Both the position numbers and the translations under genes were made by a program. Below, in pieces: positions 1 to 7,913 of a stretch of 64,000 nucleotides of DNA. Each line of letters opens with the position of its first letter. The stretch's first letter is position 1. Below the pieces are notes generated by a model that saw only the letters and a list, made by a program, of their open reading frames with translations, was not told the origin of the DNA and did not search any database. Origin of the DNA: Pararhodonellum marinum (GTDB taxonomy: Bacteria; Bacteroidota; Bacteroidia; Cytophagales; Cyclobacteriaceae); NCBI RefSeq assembly GCF_015354735.1, contig NZ_JACEFJ010000006.1:205566-269565 (forward strand). The letters are read 5' to 3'.

Positions 1-178
1 CTATGTCTAGAAGAAGGGTTAAGAATTGGCCCGCTTTATAATCCAAAAAAGGATCAGGTTGCTCAAAATAAAGGCTGATGGTATCAGGTGTCTCCTTTTT
101 GATTTCTCTTATTTTTAAAGACAAATATTTGTCGTTGTCTTTAGGCGTTTCTTTTTTCTTTTTGAATAAATTAAACAT
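1..178 (-). CDS. Flavodoxin/ferredoxin reductase-like oxidoreductase, N-terminal part
   Basis: The reading frame starts at an ATG at 178 and runs off the left edge, so only about 59 residues are visible. After a lysine-rich start (MFNLFKKKK) comes a segment with ISLYFEQP and then YKAGQFLTLLLDI, which matches the start of the FAD-binding domain of ferredoxin-NADP reductase-like proteins (the RxYS-preceding strand and the AGQF turn). Family members carry electrons between NAD(P)H, FAD and a 2Fe-2S ferredoxin domain, often for ring oxygenases. The FAD, NAD and possible 2Fe-2S parts lie outside the window, so the exact subfamily cannot be set. Confidence 0.7.
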   Translation of the reverse strand, partial: MFNLFKKKKETPKDNDKYLSLKIREIKKETPDTISLYFEQPDPFLDYKAGQFLTLLLDI

Positions 179-361
179 TGCTGCTTATTGCTAAATTGGA
201 ATCCTACTTATGGAATCAAAATTAATGCTCGATTTTTAAAACCTGACTTTAAATCCCATAAATCTCTTGGCTAAAAACAAATAAGTATGGATCTGGTTTC
301 ATTATTCTTTTAAAATAAGCATTTAATTTTAAAGTAAAGCCTGATTTTCCCTCCTAAAATT

Positions 362-369
362 TAACTTTG
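362..369 (+). promoter_or_regulatory. Bacteroidota-type -7 box for purB
   Basis: TAACTTTG matches the TAnnTTTG consensus of the Bacteroidota primary sigma factor exactly and lies 25 bases before the purB ATG. No good -33 TTTG was seen at the right spacing. Confidence 0.6.
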
Positions 370-394
370 CAGGATCAAACCAAAAATAGAACCA

Positions 395-1738
395 ATGGAT
401 TTAAATGCCCTGACGGCAATATCACCTGTAGATGGCCGGTATGCCGGAAAAACCAAAGCTTTAAGGGCTTATTTTTCTGAATTTGCCTTGATCAAATACC
501 GGGTCAAGGTAGAAGTTGAATACTTCATAGCACTGTGTGAACTACCCCTTCCCCAACTTACTGAAGTCGATAGGAACCTCTATCCTAAAATCAGGGAAAT
601 TGTCAGTGATTTTTCGGAAAAAGATGCAGAAAGCATTAAAGAAATAGAATTGACTACCAATCACGATGTGAAGGCAGTGGAGTATTTTCTAAAGGATAAA
701 TTCGACTTACTCGGCCTTTCCAACCAAAAAGAGTTCATCCATTTTGGACTCACTTCTCAGGACATCAACAACACGGCTACACCAATGATGTTGCGAGATG
801 GTTTGAACCAAGTCATTTTTCCAGCCTTAGATGAGGTGCTTCTTCTCTTGGAAAAATGTGTCCAGGATTGGAAAGACATTCCTATGCTCGCAAAAACCCA
901 TGGCCAACCTGCCTCACCTACCCGGTTGGGCAAGGAGTTTCAGGTTTTTGTGGCCAGAATCCAAAACCAGCTGGTATTAGTCCACCAAGTCCCCCATGCC
1001 GCCAAATTCGGGGGTGCAACCGGTAACCTCAATGCCCACCATGTGGCTTATCCTGAAAGAGATTGGAACAGCTTTGCCCAGCAATTTGTAAGTGAATATT
1101 TGGGTTTGGTAAGGTCATTTCCCACCACCCAAATTGAGCACTATGATCACTTGGCAGCGCTTTTTGACGGGTTCAAAAGAATCAATACGATTTTACTTGA
1201 TTTTTCTAAAGACGTCTGGCAATATGTTGCCATGAATTACTTTAATCAGAAAATTAAAGCAGGTGAAATAGGCTCTTCCGCTATGCCACATAAAGTAAAC
1301 CCGATTGATTTTGAAAATGCGGAAGGAAATCTGGGGATTGCCAATGCCTTGCTGGAGCACCTTGCCGCTAAATTACCCATCAGCAGGCTTCAGCGTGACC
1401 TTACGGACAGCACCGTACTCAGGGCAATAGGACTGCCATTTGGGCACATGCTCATCGCATTGGAATCATTGAAAAAAGGCATAAACAAATTAGAACTCAA
1501 CCAATCCGCCATAGATGCTGACTTGGAGGAAAACTGGGCAGTAGTCGCAGAGGCTATTCAAACTATTTTGAGAAGAGAAGGATTTCCCAAACCTTATGAA
1601 GCTTTGAAAGACCTGACCAGAACCCATGAAAAAATCACTGCCAAATCCATGCGAAATTTCATCGATCAATTGGCCGTTTCTGATAAAATCAAAGCCGAAC
1701 TGAGATCCATCAGTCCCTTTAATTATACGGGTATTTAG
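395..1738 (+). CDS. purB: Adenylosuccinate lyase
   Basis: PurB catalyses two fumarate-releasing steps in purine synthesis: SAICAR to AICAR and adenylosuccinate to AMP. The 447-residue protein has the fumarase/aspartase superfamily signature GSSAMPHKVNPIDFENAEGN at about residues 291-310, holding the catalytic serine on its flexible loop, and the upstream TSQDINNTA and KTHGQPASPT motifs that supply active-site Thr, Asp and His. Length and sequence fit the E. coli-type (long) PurB class rather than the shorter B. subtilis class. The ATG at 395 is preceded by a good -7 box. It is a single gene with the repeat array directly downstream. Confidence 0.97.
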   Translation: MDLNALTAISPVDGRYAGKTKALRAYFSEFALIKYRVKVEVEYFIALCELPLPQLTEVDRNLYPKIREIVSDFSEKDAESIKEIELTTNHDVKAVEYFLKDKFDLLGLSNQKEFIHFGLTSQDINNTATPMMLRDGLNQVIFPALDEVLLLLEKCVQDWKDIPMLAKTHGQPASPTRLGKEFQVFVARIQNQLVLVHQVPHAAKFGGATGNLNAHHVAYPERDWNSFAQQFVSEYLGLVRSFPTTQIEHYDHLAALFDGFKRINTILLDFSKDVWQYVAMNYFNQKIKAGEIGSSAMPHKVNPIDFENAEGNLGIANALLEHLAAKLPISRLQRDLTDSTVLRAIGLPFGHMLIALESLKKGINKLELNQSAIDADLEENWAVVAEAIQTILRREGFPKPYEALKDLTRTHEKITAKSMRNFIDQLAVSDKIKAELRSISPFNYTGI

Positions 1739-1795
1739 GATTTTGCTGCTTGCTGACTTTGTAATGAAAAAGTGATTTCATCAAAGAGCAGCAAA

Positions 1796-2250
1796 AGAAA
1801 ACTTTGCGTCTTTACGCCTTTGCGTGAAAAAAATAAAACAAACCCTTTGCGTCTCCCCCTTCGAGAAAAATAAAAAACTTTGCGTCTCTGCGCCTTTGCG
1901 TGAAAAAAATTAAACAAACCCTTTGTGTCTCCCCCTTCGAGAAAAATAAAAAACTTTGCGTCTCTGCGCCTTTGCGTGAAAAGAATTAAACAAACCCTTT
2001 GCGTCTCCCCCTTCGAGAAAAATAAAAAACTCTGCGTCTCTGCGCCTTTGCGTGAAAAAAATAAAGAAACCCTTTGCGTCTACCCCTTCGAGAAAAATAA
2101 AAAACTTTGCGTCTCTGCGCCTTTGCGTGAAAAGAATTAAACAAACCCTTTGCGTCTCCCCCTTCGAGAAAAATAAAAAACTCTGCGTCTCTGCGCCTTT
2201 GCGTGAAAAAAAATAAAGAAACCCTTTGCGCCTTAGCGAGAAAGAAGTCC
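1796..2250. repeat. Tandem array of a 76-bp unit (six copies)
   Basis: Copies of a unit containing ACTTTGCGTCTCTGCGCC begin at about 1801, 1877, 1953, 2029, 2104 and 2180, a period of 76 (once 75). Each unit has two related halves, one with CTTTGCGTCT...GCGCCTTTGCGTGAAAA and one with CCCTTTGCGTCTCCCCCTTCGAG, so the array has an inner period as well. Copies differ by a few substitutions (ACTTTG or ACTCTG; GTCTCC or GTCTACC). Open frames crossing it give low-complexity FHAKAQRRK-type peptides in several frames, which are artefacts of the repeat. It fills almost the whole purB-SulP interval. Confidence 0.9.
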
Positions 2251-2432
2251 ATAGCCATTTCTTTCCGTTCAATGACCGCTGAGCGTATCGTTTGAATTGA
2301 AATTAACCTTAACTTTATTTACAATACCAAGGAAGGCTCGATAAAGAAATTTACCGACTGTATAATATGTCAAGTTAATGCTTACCTATGGTCTATATTC
2401 GGCAAGATTTGTGACTTTTATAAATAACCCAT

Positions 2433-3992
2433 ATGCCTGAAAGAAAAGGATTACTGGCCCATTTAGGATCAGATTTACCAGCTGGACTGGTGGTATTTCT
2501 TGTTGCTTTGCCACTTTGTTTGGGTATTGCGCTCGCTTCTGGTGCACCCCTTTTTTCGGGTATCATCTCCGGGGTGATCGGTGGAATCGTAATTGGTTCT
2601 TTATCCGGCTCGCAGACAGCCGTTTCCGGACCTGCCGCCGGCCTGACTGTCATTGTCCTCAATGCAATTACCGAATTGGGTGCATTCGAACTCTTTCTTA
2701 CCGCCACCGTAATTGCCGGTGTTTTACAGGTCGTCTTGGGTATCCTTAAAGCAGGGGTAATTGGGTATTACTTTCCCACCTCAGTCATAAAAGGCATGCT
2801 GGCAGGTATAGGCATCACCCTAATCATCAAACAAATTCCATATGCTATTGGAATGTCAAAAGATGAACGCATAAGAGATTTTGTTCCATTTATCAATGAT
2901 CTTGATTCTTTGTTTTCTCTTAAGAATCTATTCAGTGATTTTAGTTTTGGCTCCATCATCATTACCTTGGTCTCGCTGGGAATTCTTCTCTTATGGGAAA
3001 AACCCTACTTTAAATCAAAAAAAGTATTTAACCTGATCCCAGGACCGCTTGTTGTGGTATTGATAAGCATCGGGATAAACAAGATTTTTAAATTTTTCAT
3101 CCCTAATCTTTATATTGCCGAGATCAAAAAAGTCAACTTACCGAGAATTGAGCATCTTGATCATTTTCTTGATCAGTTCATGTTTCCGGATCTAGGAGGT
3201 TTTATCAATCCTGATGTTTGGATCGTGGCCATTACCATAGCTGTTATTGCGAGTTTGGAGACGCTGTTGAGCTTGGAGGCAGGGGATAAAATCGACACAT
3301 ATAAAAGGGTCTCACCCCCCAATAAAGAACTTTGGGCACAGGGAATCGGTAATATTTGCAATGGCTTGATAGGAGGTATTCCGGTGACTGCAGTTATTGT
3401 AAGGACATCAGCAAACATCACCTCTGGATCACGTACCAAGGCATCTGCTATTTTCCATGGTATATTGCTTTTGCTCTCTGTTTTGATCATTCCCAGGTTC
3501 TTAAATCTCATTCCTTTGGCAAGCTTGGCCGCCATTTTACTGCTTATCGGTTACAAACTGGCCAGGGTTTCCCTATGGCGCACCCAATATAAATTGGGCT
3601 TGGATCAGTTTTTGCCCTTCGCCGTTACCATTGTGGGAATCATAGTATTTGATTTGCTGAAAGGAATAGGTTTTGGGATGGTGGTAGGGTTTTTCTTTAT
3701 TCTGATGCGGAATTATAAAAATTCCTATTTCTACAAGGAAGAAACAGATGACACGGACACCATTCATATTGTTTTGGCAGAGGAAGTCAGTTTTTTAAAC
3801 AAGGGTGCATTGATCAATGCGCTTGAAAATATCCCGAAAGGAAAAAACGTGATCATAGATGGGTCCAATTCGAGGGTCATTGACTATGATGTTCTGGAGG
3901 TCATTGAGAACTACAGAACCAGTGCTCATGAAAAGGGAATTACGGTCGGTACCATCAATATTGAAACAGTGGACACGGGATCATTACACTAA
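2433..3992 (+). CDS. SulP family inorganic anion permease with STAS domain
   Basis: This 519-residue inner-membrane protein has about ten to twelve hydrophobic segments through residue ~430, with the conserved SulP stretch SGPAAGLTVIVLNAI near residues 67-82 and the ASLETLLSLEAGDKI segment typical of SLC26/SulP transporters. A cytoplasmic STAS domain (about residues 440-515) follows, with the DGSNSRVIDYDVLEVI strand-helix. Members move sulfate, bicarbonate or other anions; in many Bacteroidota such genes sit beside carbonic anhydrase and are read as bicarbonate transporters, but there is no such neighbour here, so the substrate is open. It converges with ctlX downstream, only 23 bases apart. 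Confidence 0.9.
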   Translation: MPERKGLLAHLGSDLPAGLVVFLVALPLCLGIALASGAPLFSGIISGVIGGIVIGSLSGSQTAVSGPAAGLTVIVLNAITELGAFELFLTATVIAGVLQVVLGILKAGVIGYYFPTSVIKGMLAGIGITLIIKQIPYAIGMSKDERIRDFVPFINDLDSLFSLKNLFSDFSFGSIIITLVSLGILLLWEKPYFKSKKVFNLIPGPLVVVLISIGINKIFKFFIPNLYIAEIKKVNLPRIEHLDHFLDQFMFPDLGGFINPDVWIVAITIAVIASLETLLSLEAGDKIDTYKRVSPPNKELWAQGIGNICNGLIGGIPVTAVIVRTSANITSGSRTKASAIFHGILLLLSVLIIPRFLNLIPLASLAAILLLIGYKLARVSLWRTQYKLGLDQFLPFAVTIVGIIVFDLLKGIGFGMVVGFFFILMRNYKNSYFYKEETDDTDTIHIVLAEEVSFLNKGALINALENIPKGKNVIIDGSNSRVIDYDVLEVIENYRTSAHEKGITVGTINIETVDTGSLH

Positions 3993-4015
3993 TCAGTGGC
4001 AAAAATTTGTCTTGA

Positions 4016-4951
4016 TTAGGATCTTGGTAAGAAAATCTCAGCCATCATGCAGCGTACACTACCGCCACCCAATTTTTCAATGGTAGGAATAGCAGGTGAA
4101 ATGACTTCAGTGTACTTTTCTAAGGTTTGAAGTTGACCTTTTTTTAAAGATTTCAGGGCAGTTTGGGATACTACGGTAAAAGGCTGTCCATTTACATTCT
4201 GAACTTCTAACATATTGCCCGCAAAATTGAACTTTTGGTGGCTGGAAATTGGAATTATTTTTTTTCCACCTTGTTCAAGTTTGTCTTGGAGGATTTTTCT
4301 TTCGGTGGCGGAGGGTATGCTATCTAAACAAATGACAGCCAGGTGACGGCCAAGATGCATCATTACATTGGTATGGTAGATGGGGGTGATTTTCCCATCT
4401 ATTTTTTGAACCGCATCAAATTTGACTGTTTCATATCCCAAAATGCGCCCAAAATAGTCCAATGGTATTTCATGCGTCCTTTCGGACAGACAAGCATAGG
4501 CCAGTTGATTGATTCTGTCCAAAATCAAACTCCCCGTACCTTCCAAATATTGATTATCCTCTTCAAAAAAAGTAAGGTCGATGATTTCGTTCACCATAAA
4601 ACCTTTTGCTATTAGTGATTCAATGAGGTCTTTTCTCCTCTCCAGTCTGCGGATGGGAGAAAACATCGGATAGAGGATCACTTTGCCATCTTCATGCGTA
4701 CTGAACCAATTGTTTGGAAAGATGGCATCAGTCTTCACCGGCTCCTTAGTATCCTCTATCACAATCACCTCTACTCCCTTCCCACCAAGTAGAGAGACAA
4801 AAGCGTCAAATTCACCAATAGCCAACTGATTGAGTTCATCTGCAGAGCGATCATCTTTTTGTTGGTAAAAATTATTGGCTGCTGTCTCAGGATTAAACCC
4901 AAAATTGGCCGGTCGAACCATCAATATAGAAGAAGTGGTCTGATGAATCAT
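4016..4951 (-). CDS. ctlX: Citrulline/arginine-type amidinohydrolase (CtlX family)
   Basis: This 311-residue cytoplasmic protein belongs to the guanidine-modifying (amidinotransferase) fold. The N-terminus ILMVRPANFGFNPETAANN is the family opening; a catalytic His lies in TNVMMHLGRHL, and the nucleophilic Cys (about residue 301) is in GGGSVRCMMAE close to the C-terminus. CtlX-type enzymes act on citrulline or arginine and release ammonia or urea-type products. The frame can be opened nine bases further up at a GTG, but the ATG at 4951 gives the usual family N-terminus. Exact substrate is inferred from the family only. Confidence 0.85.
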   Translation of the reverse strand: MIHQTTSSILMVRPANFGFNPETAANNFYQQKDDRSADELNQLAIGEFDAFVSLLGGKGVEVIVIEDTKEPVKTDAIFPNNWFSTHEDGKVILYPMFSPIRRLERRKDLIESLIAKGFMVNEIIDLTFFEEDNQYLEGTGSLILDRINQLAYACLSERTHEIPLDYFGRILGYETVKFDAVQKIDGKITPIYHTNVMMHLGRHLAVICLDSIPSATERKILQDKLEQGGKKIIPISSHQKFNFAGNMLEVQNVNGQPFTVVSQTALKSLKKGQLQTLEKYTEVISPAIPTIEKLGGGSVRCMMAEIFLPRS

Positions 4952-5002
4952 GTTAATCACTAAAATTTATAGATGTAAAAATACCTAAAAAACAGGACTC
5001 TT

Positions 5003-5920
5003 TCAGGGTTTTTTCTCATAGCGATAGAGGACTGGCTCGATGTTAAAGCGCTTCTCTGATAAGGTAAAAAAAGCATTACCATCAGGATGAAAGCCAATCG
5101 CCTCGCCTTGTGGTTCTGGATTATAAGGCAACTGTATGGGTTTGCGTTTCAAGGCTTCCTCCACTGGCTCACCTTCATTTCTTTCCCAATAAAAAACCGT
5201 CCAGTAATTTTTAATCAAAATCTGCTTTCCATTCGCTGAGATATCTCCTGCGACGGACATGGTAAAGGGCAAGCGCATTACCTCCTGCATCTGAACATCG
5301 GCCTTCCCAAAATCCTCGGCTGCCATTTTATACAGGGTATTGGCGGAATCTCTCTTTGACAGGATATAGATGTCTCCATTCCAAGGATCTACCATCAAAG
5401 TTTCTGCATCTCTTGCCCCATCAGGATAGGTGAGTTCCCAAGTCTCTACTTCCACACTTTGGTCTAGATCCAGACTTTTGGGTTCTGGAAAGCGGAAAAG
5501 TTTGACCGAAGCATATTGCGCATTATTGTCTCCGATTTCCCCCACATAAACATAGGAGGTTTCTTTCAATGGACCTGGTCCAATGGCAATGTCTTCCCAG
5601 TCCCTATTTTTGGTATCCTTTAAAAGGATTTCACTGACCGATTTTCCTTGCTCATCCAGTACATAGACCACTGGCTCGCCCCCACTATCATTGTGGGTAT
5701 AGATCCTATTCGGATGCCTTCTGGAAAAAACAAGACCACTGGCTTCATCGATTTCCTTGTTTTCCAACTCAGCGATTTTGACACCCTTTGAGAAAACAGA
5801 ATCCTGGCTATATCGATTGAAATTTAAAGCTGTATTTTGTTGCAAATGCTCTGAGAGCATAAACGGAAGCAGGGTAATGAGGAACAGGGCTTTCAATAGC
5901 CAATTTGATAAATTATCCAT
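5003..5920 (-). CDS. Secreted beta-propeller-like protein, paralogue of the gene at 6862-7851
   Basis: This protein of about 305 residues has an N-terminal signal peptide (MDNLSNWLLKALFLITLLPF) and then repeated beta-rich segments with the landmarks EASGLVFSRRHPN, THNDSGG, NRDWEDIAIGPG, YVGEIGDN and DAETLMVDPWNGDIYILSKR. The spacing of these suggests a propeller of the SdiA-regulated or phytase-like type, but no catalytic motif of a named enzyme was recognised. The same landmarks recur in the lipoprotein at 6862-7851. An in-frame start at 5962 is open, but a TATATTTG -7 box at 5934-5941 lies between it and the ATG at 5920, which decides for the later start. Function unknown. Confidence 0.8.
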   Translation of the reverse strand: MDNLSNWLLKALFLITLLPFMLSEHLQQNTALNFNRYSQDSVFSKGVKIAELENKEIDEASGLVFSRRHPNRIYTHNDSGGEPVVYVLDEQGKSVSEILLKDTKNRDWEDIAIGPGPLKETSYVYVGEIGDNNAQYASVKLFRFPEPKSLDLDQSVEVETWELTYPDGARDAETLMVDPWNGDIYILSKRDSANTLYKMAAEDFGKADVQMQEVMRLPFTMSVAGDISANGKQILIKNYWTVFYWERNEGEPVEEALKRKPIQLPYNPEPQGEAIGFHPDGNAFFTLSEKRFNIEPVLYRYEKKP

Positions 5921-5933
5921 ACCGCGAAAATAC

Positions 5934-5941
5934 CAAATATA
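5934..5941 (-). promoter_or_regulatory. -7 promoter box for the propeller-like gene at 5003-5920
   Basis: Read on the minus strand the bases are TATATTTG, an exact TAnnTTTG match, 13 bases before the ATG at 5920. An ATTG about 18 bases further upstream could serve as -33. Its place rules out the longer N-terminus that begins at 5962. Confidence 0.6.
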
Positions 5942-6007
5942 AGGCCATAGCTTACTATTCAATTCATTAAGATATTAAGAAATGTTAAAGGATGGAATGG
6001 AGGTGAG

Positions 6008-6042
6008 ATAAAAAAAATCCCTGCCGAAATCAATCGGCAGGG
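6008..6042 (-). terminator. Rho-independent terminator closing the TonB-receptor/lipoprotein operon
   Basis: A perfect 8-bp stem (CCCTGCCG / CGGCAGGG, 6019-6026 and 6035-6042) with an 8-base loop is followed, on the minus strand, by a run of T. It lies just after the leucine-rich lipoprotein gene and separates that operon from the propeller-like gene at 5003-5920. Confidence 0.85.
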
Positions 6043-6064
6043 CATGGCAAAAGTTTAACTATTA

Positions 6065-6856
6065 TTATTCGCCACAATCATCAAAATTTCCGCCGCTCAA
6101 ATCCCCGATTTCATCCAAATAAGGATAAATCACACAGAAATCTTCAACTTCTAGCTCTCTCAAATCCAGAATAGCGGCTCCATCAGGGGAAGCGCTGTTT
6201 TGAAGGGCGCCGCCTTCCATCAGAGTAGCCAAAACGCTCAGATCAGTAACTCCTGAATTTCTCATATTGAGTCTCCACAGATTGGTCAATTTAGCTATGG
6301 TTTCCATACCTTCATTTCCAAAAGGGACATTTCGGGCAATGATCGTCCCAAGATTGGTATTGTTTTCCAGTGGAGAAATGTCTGTGATGCCAGTCGTGGT
6401 ATTGATATTGAAATAGGTCAGCGTGGTGTAATTTGAAATTGGAGATAAATCTGTAACCCCAGTGTTGTTCAACCTGAGGTAATCCATTTTCTCAAGACCT
6501 GCTATAGGCGTAAGATCTGTGACGCTGGTTCCTCCCAAATGCAGATAAGTGAGGTTCTCTGCGAACTCCAAACCTGTCAAATCTTCGATCTGCTCTATTT
6601 CACCAGTAATGTCGCTTCCACCATCAATGGTCAAAGTCTCTAGTTCCAGGATATTTTCTTCAGTGATGTCTTCATCATCATCTAAACCAAGCGCGATTTT
6701 AATCTGTTGCTCCAGTCTGGCATCAGGTACGTTAACTACCTCAGGCTCTTCAGGAGTAATGATGGTGGGTTCGTCGTCGCTGGAACAGCTAAAAACTGTT
6801 GCGAAGCCAAAAGCCGCAATCACCATTACGGAAAATTTGTTAAAATTAGTTTTCAT
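6065..6856 (-). CDS. Leucine-rich-repeat lipoprotein
   Basis: The 263-residue protein begins with a lipoprotein signal peptide ending at Cys24 (ATVFSC, then SSDDEP), an acidic tail after the Cys that fits export to the cell surface in Bacteroidota. Residues ~75-220 carry internalin-type leucine-rich repeats of about 22 residues, for example LTYLHLGGTSVTDLTPIAGL and MDYLRLNNTGVTDLSPIS. Such repeats usually bind protein or glycan ligands; no enzyme motif is seen. It is the last gene of the operon that starts with the TonB-dependent receptor, 5 bases after its neighbour, and a strong terminator follows. Confidence 0.87.
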   Translation of the reverse strand: MKTNFNKFSVMVIAAFGFATVFSCSSDDEPTIITPEEPEVVNVPDARLEQQIKIALGLDDDEDITEENILELETLTIDGGSDITGEIEQIEDLTGLEFAENLTYLHLGGTSVTDLTPIAGLEKMDYLRLNNTGVTDLSPISNYTTLTYFNINTTTGITDISPLENNTNLGTIIARNVPFGNEGMETIAKLTNLWRLNMRNSGVTDLSVLATLMEGGALQNSASPDGAAILDLRELEVEDFCVIYPYLDEIGDLSGGNFDDCGE

Positions 6857-6861
6857 TTCTT

Positions 6862-7851
6862 TTAATTTAAGGGTTGGTAATAATATTTATATAGTATAGG
6901 ATCATTGGAGCTGTTCAAAGCCTCACTTAGTGTGAAATAATTGTAATCTGGATCAAAGCAAATCGCTTCTCCCTGTGGTTCACCGATATAGGGTGCTCTA
7001 ATCGGCGTTCTTGCCAACATTTCTACCATGGATTCGCCATCATTTCTTTCCCAATAGAATATCTCCTGTCTGTTTTTTATCAGTACTTTTTCTCCCGATA
7101 GTGAACAAGTAGCAGCTGAAGTTTCTCTGAAAGAAAATTCACCTGCTTTGTATAATGTGAATCTTTCTTCCACCGTCTGTGGATAAGGAGCCACATATAG
7201 CATGGAAACCACATCTCTTTTGGTCGCCAAAAAGATGTCCTTGGTAAAGGGATCGACAAGCATGCCTTCCGTATCATGGCTTCCGTCTGGAAAACGGAAG
7301 ATGATTCTGTCTATCTCCAACTCATTTAAGGTCACTATTTCACCTTCATGAGCGGTATCGAAAACAGGTTCCGGAAACCTATAAATAGTATATTCTGGCC
7401 TTCTTTTGTTGTTATCGCCAGTATCAGCCAAGTAAATGTAGGTTTCTCCTTCCATGGGGCCGTAGGATACTTCGATGTCTTCCCAATCGATGTTAACCGT
7501 CCCACCTATTCGATAGGTGGTTACAATTTCACCAGTCTCTGCATTCAACAGGAAAAGCATATTGGTATTTCCCGAGTCATTGTGTGTCCAGATCATACCC
7601 GGATTTCTGTAACTCCAAGCCAGTCCTGAGGCTTCTGAGATTTTTACTGGGCCCATTTCATCAGGTATCGGTTTAAATTGATCCGTGACGGGCATGGTAA
7701 AGGTATTGTAATCTGTTTCGAAAGGTTCATGCAAGTCCCACTGATAAGCATCTTCCGGACTTGGATTGATCCCACTGTCATCATCGATTGAACAGGCAAA
7801 AAGGGACGTTAGAATACATATGCCTAGAAGACAATTGAGTTTTACCTGCAT
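6862..7851 (-). CDS. Beta-propeller-like surface lipoprotein
   Basis: This 329-residue protein has a lipoprotein signal with Cys20 (ILTSLFAC, then SIDDDSG). The body shares ordered landmarks with the protein at 5003-5920: EASGLAWSYRNPG, WTHNDSGNT, NIDWEDIEVSYGPM, YLADTGDNNKRR and HDTEGMLVDPFTKDIFLATKR. Two recent paralogues therefore flank the leucine-rich gene, one anchored as a lipoprotein and one secreted without a lipobox. A TTG one codon upstream is possible but the ATG at 7851 gives a normal lipoprotein start. It is the third gene of the TonB-receptor operon, just after a hairpin. No catalytic motif recognised. Confidence 0.82.
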   Translation of the reverse strand: MQVKLNCLLGICILTSLFACSIDDDSGINPSPEDAYQWDLHEPFETDYNTFTMPVTDQFKPIPDEMGPVKISEASGLAWSYRNPGMIWTHNDSGNTNMLFLLNAETGEIVTTYRIGGTVNIDWEDIEVSYGPMEGETYIYLADTGDNNKRRPEYTIYRFPEPVFDTAHEGEIVTLNELEIDRIIFRFPDGSHDTEGMLVDPFTKDIFLATKRDVVSMLYVAPYPQTVEERFTLYKAGEFSFRETSAATCSLSGEKVLIKNRQEIFYWERNDGESMVEMLARTPIRAPYIGEPQGEAICFDPDYNYFTLSEALNSSNDPILYKYYYQPLN

Positions 7852-7860
7852 CAAGCTGTT

Positions 7861-7894
7861 TTTTAAAAGCGGACCTGCAAAACAGGTCCGCTTT
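7861..7894 (-). terminator. Intra-operon hairpin with T tail (attenuator or partial terminator)
   Basis: A perfect 12-bp stem (7866-7877 with 7883-7894; arms AAAGCGGACCTG and CAGGTCCGCTTT) with a 5-base loop lies between the beta-helix gene and the propeller-like gene. On the minus strand it is followed by TTTT and then AAAAAA, a weaker tail than a classic terminator, so partial read-through or 3'-end protection of the upstream message is likely. Confidence 0.7.
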
Positions 7895-7913
7895 AAGATT
7901 TTAAAATTTAGGA

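Noticed and set aside
1735..2272. Open frames of 60-120 codons on both strands with FHAKAQRRK-like peptides
   Set aside because: They come from the 76-bp tandem repeat, are low in complexity and open in several frames at once.
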